Assembly (NCBI GenBank): GCA_015067975.1 | Contig: SVLK01000004.1 | Span: 1-64,000 of the forward strand | Direction: 5' to 3' | From: Oscillospiraceae bacterium | GTDB lineage: Bacteria; Bacillota; Clostridia; Oscillospirales; Oscillospiraceae | DNA: 64,000 nt | Shown: positions 59,636 through 64,000 of the stretch, piece by piece | How positions within the stretch are numbered: position 1 is the first letter of the stretch | How the letters are laid out: the number at the start of each line of letters is the position of its first letter | The notes under the pieces: model-generated | Told to the model about the DNA's origin: nothing | Databases searched by the model: none | The model's input: only the letters and a program-made list of their open reading frames with translations | Made by a program: the position numbers and the translations under genes

Positions 59636-62305
59636 ATGCCTACCGTAACAGATACCAAGACCGGAGAAACCAAAGAGATTTCCATGGAAGAAATGATGGA
59701 AGCGCTGCGCAACGGAAACGGCAGCATTCAGCAGGTGGTAACGCGTCCTGACGGCACCTCTACCTCTACTACCATTTACGGAAATGTAAACGAAGATGGG
59801 TTGGACCGTTCTGTCAATATTTTTGTGGACAAAGAGACGTTTAACGCATTCATTACGAGAAAGCTCAAAAAGCTGGCGGGGAAAATGGAGGATCCCGAGT
59901 CGGAGAAAGATCCTAACGATTTCTATGAAATGATCATTGACTTTACTGAATCGGCCATGATGGGTATTGTCAAGAAAACAAAGGACATCTTGTCTGTTGA
60001 TGTCTATACCAGAGATGAGCAACGAGCCACGTATGATTATTTGAAGAACGCCTCCAAGACATGGAACGTGAACGAGGATGGCACGATTGCTTTCAATGGT
60101 GAGGATCTTAAGGGGGAGGACAAAGATATTTGCCTGTACATGTTTGCTTTCTTGGAAATGAGACAGTTCTTGAGAGCAACGGGCAAGCTGGCTGAGCTGA
60201 AAGCCCTTGGTAACCGCGGATCCGGCGTCATTATCAAGGCGACCGATCAGGGGGATGACGCGACGGCTACCATCGTAAGAGGCAAAAACCGTCCGGACCT
60301 GCCGTGCGAAGTGTTCCTGCTCGGCGAACAGATGGTGCGCCCTTATATGGACGAAATGATGTCCGATGCAATGATCTCCGGCATGTCTTTGGAGGAGAAG
60401 ATCGAGGCAGCGGAAGCAGGCGACCCTGACGTGATGGAGGAGCTGGCACAGTCCTATCTGAACGGTGATGTCGATGTCCAGCAGGATTTCAAAAAGTCCG
60501 CCTATTGGTGGGAAAAGCTTGCTGAGACAGGCAATACCGTCGGACAGTTTAATACCGGATTGCACTATGCCAAAGGCTGCGGTGTTGCCAGAGACTTGAA
60601 AAAGGCGGCAGAATGGATGCAGAAAGCTGCCGACAACGGCGATGAAGATGCTCCGACTCTGGTGGAAGAATACGGCAAAGCTGATGATAACCGCAAGAAG
60701 GCAGAGGCGGGTGATGCGCAGGCACAGGCGGATCTGGCAGCATTTTTGATGAAGATCGGCGGCTCTTTGGATCAGTTTGGACCGCAGGAAGACTTTAAGG
60801 AAAGCTTCAAGTGGGCGCAGCTTGCCGCAGAGCAGGGAAACGGTGACGGTATGTGGGCACTGGCGCTTTGCTACGAACACGGCCGCGGTACTGCGGTTGA
60901 TACGGGTAAGGCCATCGAGTGGTATCGCAAGGGTATGGAGATTGGTCATGCTCCGTCCCAGCACAGCCTGGGCTGCTACTATATGCGCGGTGACCAGCTG
61001 CAGCAGGATAAGAAGCAAGCCTTTGATCTCTTTATGAAGTCTGCCGAGCAGGGGTATGCACTTGCGCTGGAGGCAGTCGGCAGCTGCTATCAGTTCGGAA
61101 ACGGCGTAGACGATGACATGGGTAAGGCCGTTGAGTGGTATGAAAAGGCGCTGAAAGTCAAGCCGAATCCTGAACTGGAACGTAAAGTCGAAGTGTTCAA
61201 AATGATCGAGAACAACGGTGGTTTCGCCACGGATAATCCGCCCGAGAGTCATCTGCCGGAGGGTTATGAAGAAGCGCTGCAAAGTTTTATCGATAAGGAA
61301 CAGGCCAATGAGAGTACCATCCTTGCTACAGCGATTCGTACGTTGAACGGTGAATTCGATGTTGACAAAGAGGAAGCTGTACTGACGTTGGAAGTAGTTG
61401 GCACACAGTTTGAAGGTCGCGCTCAGCGCATTGAAAAGATCCGCGTGGGTGACGTGCTGCATTTGGTGCGCGAGCCGCAGAATGAGAAGGATGCGCAGAA
61501 CATCTCCGTCCGCAATCAGAACGGCGAATCCCTCGGCAATCTGCCGGCAAATGCCAACCGTGTGTTGGCACCGGTGATAGACCAGAATCTGTCCAAGAAA
61601 ATTACTGCAAAGGTCTGTGAAGTGGTTCCCCTTTCCAAACGTGGCAGCAGAGCAAAGAAAGCTATTTTGAAGCTGAAGATCACGCTGGATCTTGCCGGTG
61701 CCGTGTGCAGCACGGTGTGCAAGCTGGGCGGCGATCAGGTGAATATTTGGGCACAGCATCTGACGGTTCACTACTGCACGATGCCCACTGCGCATCTCAA
61801 GCTGCTCTTTGAGGCCTATAACCGTTACAGCAGAGAGTATGAGAAGCTAGACAAGGGGGAGAACGATACGTCTTATGCCGGGTTGGATAATCTGGAAGAG
61901 GAGATCAGGGCAGCCCGTGAAAAGATGCAGGCTGACCGCGTGGCCGGGCTGGATTACAGCAAAGGAAATGTGGGCGACGAGATTTGGTGCGGCACCTATT
62001 TCCAGATGCTGATGAATAGCGAGCCGGAACGTTACGGCGTGCTGAAAGAGTATCATCTGCCGTCTTATGCGAATTTGCAAGAGATCATCAGTGAGTATAC
62101 ACTGGCGGAAAAGCATTATTATTGGCGCGATCAGACTCGCGTCAGCCAGGAAGAATTTGATGCAGACTTCTTTAACCACTGGTACGATGTGATGGAGCTG
62201 TACGATGGAAAGGAACTTCCTGTGGATTTGAACGATGAGGATGTTGTCAGCATTTTCGGCTGCGGCAAGTTTGAGGCATTTGCCGACCTGTCTTACGGCT
62301 GCTGA
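59636..62305 (+). CDS. Sel1-repeat and HIRAN domain protein, unknown function
   Basis: 889 residues, no signal peptide, so cytosolic. N-terminal ~240 residues match nothing I know. From about 255 to 520 there are Sel1-type repeats (AYWWEKLAETGNTVGQFNTGLHYAKG, AAEWMQKAADNGD, SFKWAQLAAEQGNGDGMWALALCYEHG, AIEWYRKGMEIGHAPSQHSLGCYYMRG, AFDLFMKSAEQGYALALEAVGSCYQFG), a scaffold for protein contacts. Around 583-665 a HIRAN domain follows (LEVVGTQFEGRAQRIEKI...LVREPQNEKDAQNISV), a fold that in eukaryotic HLTF binds DNA 3' ends. A C-terminal ~200 residue part is again unknown. ATG 59636 follows AAAGGGGAACTTGGC. It is followed by its partner after 11 nt. Confidence 0.82.
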   Translation: MPTVTDTKTGETKEISMEEMMEALRNGNGSIQQVVTRPDGTSTSTTIYGNVNEDGLDRSVNIFVDKETFNAFITRKLKKLAGKMEDPESEKDPNDFYEMIIDFTESAMMGIVKKTKDILSVDVYTRDEQRATYDYLKNASKTWNVNEDGTIAFNGEDLKGEDKDICLYMFAFLEMRQFLRATGKLAELKALGNRGSGVIIKATDQGDDATATIVRGKNRPDLPCEVFLLGEQMVRPYMDEMMSDAMISGMSLEEKIEAAEAGDPDVMEELAQSYLNGDVDVQQDFKKSAYWWEKLAETGNTVGQFNTGLHYAKGCGVARDLKKAAEWMQKAADNGDEDAPTLVEEYGKADDNRKKAEAGDAQAQADLAAFLMKIGGSLDQFGPQEDFKESFKWAQLAAEQGNGDGMWALALCYEHGRGTAVDTGKAIEWYRKGMEIGHAPSQHSLGCYYMRGDQLQQDKKQAFDLFMKSAEQGYALALEAVGSCYQFGNGVDDDMGKAVEWYEKALKVKPNPELERKVEVFKMIENNGGFATDNPPESHLPEGYEEALQSFIDKEQANESTILATAIRTLNGEFDVDKEEAVLTLEVVGTQFEGRAQRIEKIRVGDVLHLVREPQNEKDAQNISVRNQNGESLGNLPANANRVLAPVIDQNLSKKITAKVCEVVPLSKRGSRAKKAILKLKITLDLAGAVCSTVCKLGGDQVNIWAQHLTVHYCTMPTAHLKLLFEAYNRYSREYEKLDKGENDTSYAGLDNLEEEIRAAREKMQADRVAGLDYSKGNVGDEIWCGTYFQMLMNSEPERYGVLKEYHLPSYANLQEIISEYTLAEKHYYWRDQTRVSQEEFDADFFNHWYDVMELYDGKELPVDLNDEDVVSIFGCGKFEAFADLSYGC

Positions 62306-62316
62306 GGAGGAAAACG

Positions 62317-64000
62317 ATGGATACTGAAAAACTGTATGATTTTCTGCAATCGGCAGAAAACCCTCTCTCTATTGGAGAAATCAACGCTCAGCCCCAGTTT
62401 AAGAATGTCCCCCGCAGCGAACTGGCGCAAGGTCTGCAGCAGCTGGCCCGTGAAAACATTGCTTTTCGCAGTGTAAAAGAGGGCAAGGCATATTATTCTG
62501 CCAACCCTAAGGACGGCGTCAGCCAAAACCCTTGCCAGAAGAACATTGCCAATATTGCAGCTGCTATGAACGGTGCTCTTGCCGGCATGGCGAACCCTGA
62601 AATGAAGAAGGCGGGAGAAGCCTTTCGAGCATTGGATCAGCTGCTGGATGTGGATAATGAAGTGCGCGGCGAGATGCCGCAGCTGACCTATACGCAGGGT
62701 ACTGTGGCCAAGTGCCAAGATTATACCATTGCGATCCCCGACGGATTTATTCTGGAGATGGGGCGCGATGACAGAGACTTTGTGGCATGGCTGCCGGCAG
62801 AAGACGGATCTAAGGAACTGGAAGAAGCCAGAATTACCTTGTTTGCCGGCCAATTGAATGGGGCGTCGACAGAAGATGTAGATGCGCACCTGAAAAGTCC
62901 GGAACTATTGGCAGCAATGGTCACGAGTATACAGTGGCGGCTGAAGTCCCAGACGGACCGCTTCATCGGTGATAGTGAAATGGACGATATTCCCATTGTA
63001 GGCCAGATTGGCGGCGTCTATCTGTACAATAGTCAGAACTATCAGATCATGCTGGGTATGCCGCAGGGATTCAAGCAGATGCGTATGCTGGTTACGATTC
63101 CCGGAACGACGCGCGAAGATTATCATCAGGCTGTCGTGGACTGGATCGCAACTATGCGCAGTGAGAAGGATTTCGCTAAGCCCGAAGTGCTGAACAGTGA
63201 AAAGTTCCTGCCGCTGAATGAAAAAAATCTGAAGGAATGGTGCAGTGCAGCGGACCGCGTTTTTGAATATCATAACGCCATAAAAAACGGTAAGATCTAT
63301 GCACGTGTCGAAGAATTCAAATATTATCAGGAGACAACCGGAACGGCATCTGCTACGCTGCTGAAGAAGGATATCCGCGCAATACTGCAAAAAGAATTGC
63401 CAAAGATGGAGGCGGCCGCTGAAGAAGCCGTAGCATTCGTCAAACGTGCCTGTGCGGCAGAACCTACCAACCGCAAGCTGCTGAAATTGCAGGATAAGGT
63501 GATTGAAAAGCTGGATGACAGTTTGAATCAAACGGTGAACCTTGATGATGCGACTATCAAAGTTCCGTCGCCCAAGACAGCTGGGTTCAAAAAGGATTTA
63601 GAACAGCCGGAAATTGTCGCCATCAAACAGCAAGTGCGGCGCGAGGAAGAGGAACGCAAAGAAAAAGAGCGCAAAGAGAAAGCTTATAAGAGCGCGCTCA
63701 ATGACATGGCGTCTCAAAAGGAATCTGTGCTGGTAAAGGCAGCAGAAGCACTGAAAGAGTTGGGTGACTACAAAGAAGCACCCAAAAAGCTGGAAGAGTG
63801 CAATGCCAAGCTTGAGGAGATCCGAAAGGAAAAGGAGCGTAAACGTCTGGAGGCCGAACGTGCTGCCGAGGAGAAGCGCCGCCGCGAGGAAGAGGAACGT
63901 CTGCGCCTCGAAGAAGAGGAGCGTCAGCGCAAGTTGGCAGAGGAAGAACGTCGCCGCCTGAGAAAAGAGAAGTTCAAGAAGGCGATGATTCGCACCGGCA
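62317..64000 (+). CDS. Partner of the Sel1/HIRAN protein, 3' end outside the window
   Basis: Frame open for 561 codons to the window edge, so it is absent from the ORF track. ATG 62317 follows GAGGAGGAAAACG. The first ~60 residues look like a winged helix (KLYDFLQSAENPLSIGEINA ... ELAQGLQQLARENIAF). A middle beta-rich domain (YTIAIPDGFILEMGRDDRDF ... LMLGMPQGFKQMRMLVTIPG-like) repeats the IP/MP-G-F pattern twice, perhaps a duplicated fold. From about 438 on it is a Glu/Lys/Arg coil with one YKSAL...LGDYKEAPKKLEEC segment typical of short TPR-like units. No family is recognised; it probably forms a complex with the gene upstream. Confidence 0.75.
   Translation, partial: MDTEKLYDFLQSAENPLSIGEINAQPQFKNVPRSELAQGLQQLARENIAFRSVKEGKAYYSANPKDGVSQNPCQKNIANIAAAMNGALAGMANPEMKKAGEAFRALDQLLDVDNEVRGEMPQLTYTQGTVAKCQDYTIAIPDGFILEMGRDDRDFVAWLPAEDGSKELEEARITLFAGQLNGASTEDVDAHLKSPELLAAMVTSIQWRLKSQTDRFIGDSEMDDIPIVGQIGGVYLYNSQNYQIMLGMPQGFKQMRMLVTIPGTTREDYHQAVVDWIATMRSEKDFAKPEVLNSEKFLPLNEKNLKEWCSAADRVFEYHNAIKNGKIYARVEEFKYYQETTGTASATLLKKDIRAILQKELPKMEAAAEEAVAFVKRACAAEPTNRKLLKLQDKVIEKLDDSLNQTVNLDDATIKVPSPKTAGFKKDLEQPEIVAIKQQVRREEEERKEKERKEKAYKSALNDMASQKESVLVKAAEALKELGDYKEAPKKLEECNAKLEEIRKEKERKRLEAERAAEEKRRREEEERLRLEEEERQRKLAEEERRRLRKEKFKKAMIRTG

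Noticed and set aside
59609-61795. 728-codon minus-strand ORF opposite the Sel1/HIRAN gene
   Set aside because: No ribosome site, low-complexity composition, and the plus-strand frame has clear Sel1 and HIRAN motifs.

Overview
The window is a 64 kb housekeeping segment of an endospore-forming, low-to-mid GC Bacillota genome. It most resembles a member of the class Clostridia, and probably Oscillospirales (Ruminococcaceae/Oscillospiraceae-like). Reasons: the sporulation sigma cascade genes spoIIA and sigH, a complete eight-gene spoIIIA operon, spoIIM and yunB; T-box control of valS and tyrS; hprK with a ROK glucokinase; AGGAGG Shine-Dalgarno sites; near-consensus TTGACA-17-TATAAT promoters; and clostridial families such as DUF4364, TIGR04086, TIGR03915/TIGR03916 and C_GCAxxG_C_C. 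The placement is inferred from gene content only. I see no prophage, insertion sequence, CRISPR array, tRNA or rRNA operon.

Layout. 1-5.65 kb: the 5' part of rnpB (minus strand), then murD, a sigma-E-type promoter, yunB, ligA and a cytosolic GH13 amylase. 5.65-7 kb: a lipoprotein barnase-family RNase, a strong terminator, a decayed fragment on the minus strand and the valine T-box. 7-11.2 kb: valS and spoIIAA-spoIIAB-sigF. 11.2-16.1 kb: a minus-strand putative DNA-repair operon (a 39-residue membrane peptide, a radical SAM protein, a DUF4130-type protein) divergent from pcrA, with three evenly spaced LexA-box-like sites between them. 16.1-26.2 kb: rpmB (minus), then hprK-glcK-murB-rapZ-yvcK-whiA-redox protein-dnaE. 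26.2-28.3 kb: a Cys-rich unknown and a YerB-type lipoprotein, both minus. 28.4-36.9 kb: a DUF4364 gene, spoIIIAA-AH, asp23, nusB, xseA, xseB and a prenyl diphosphate synthase.

36.9-38.3 kb: an approximately 650-nt gene-free stretch with its own promoter, followed by a small membrane protein. Position (between the prenyl synthase and dxs), size, GC-rich hairpin structure and the neighbouring protein identify it as an OLE RNA with its OapA partner. 38.3-44 kb: dxs-tlyA-nadK-argR-recN. 44-47.9 kb: the tyrosine T-box, tyrS, queA and tgt. 48-55.4 kb: yajC, TIGR04086, spoIIM, xerD, ruvCAB, glmM, sigH (possibly leaderless) and a four-CxxC zinc-ribbon gene. 55.5-59.4 kb: sbcDC (minus). 59.6-64 kb: a two-gene operon of unknown function, a Sel1-repeat/HIRAN protein and a partner with a winged-helix-like start and a charged coil, cut by the window end.

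Themes that tie the region together are cell wall and isoprenoid precursors (murD, murB, glmM, ispA, dxs), DNA repair (ligA, the SOS-type operon, pcrA, xseAB, recN, ruvABC, sbcCD) and sporulation. The most unusual parts are the OLE RNA/OapA locus, the LexA-box-controlled membrane peptide and repair operon, the orphan lipoprotein barnase and the Sel1-HIRAN gene pair.
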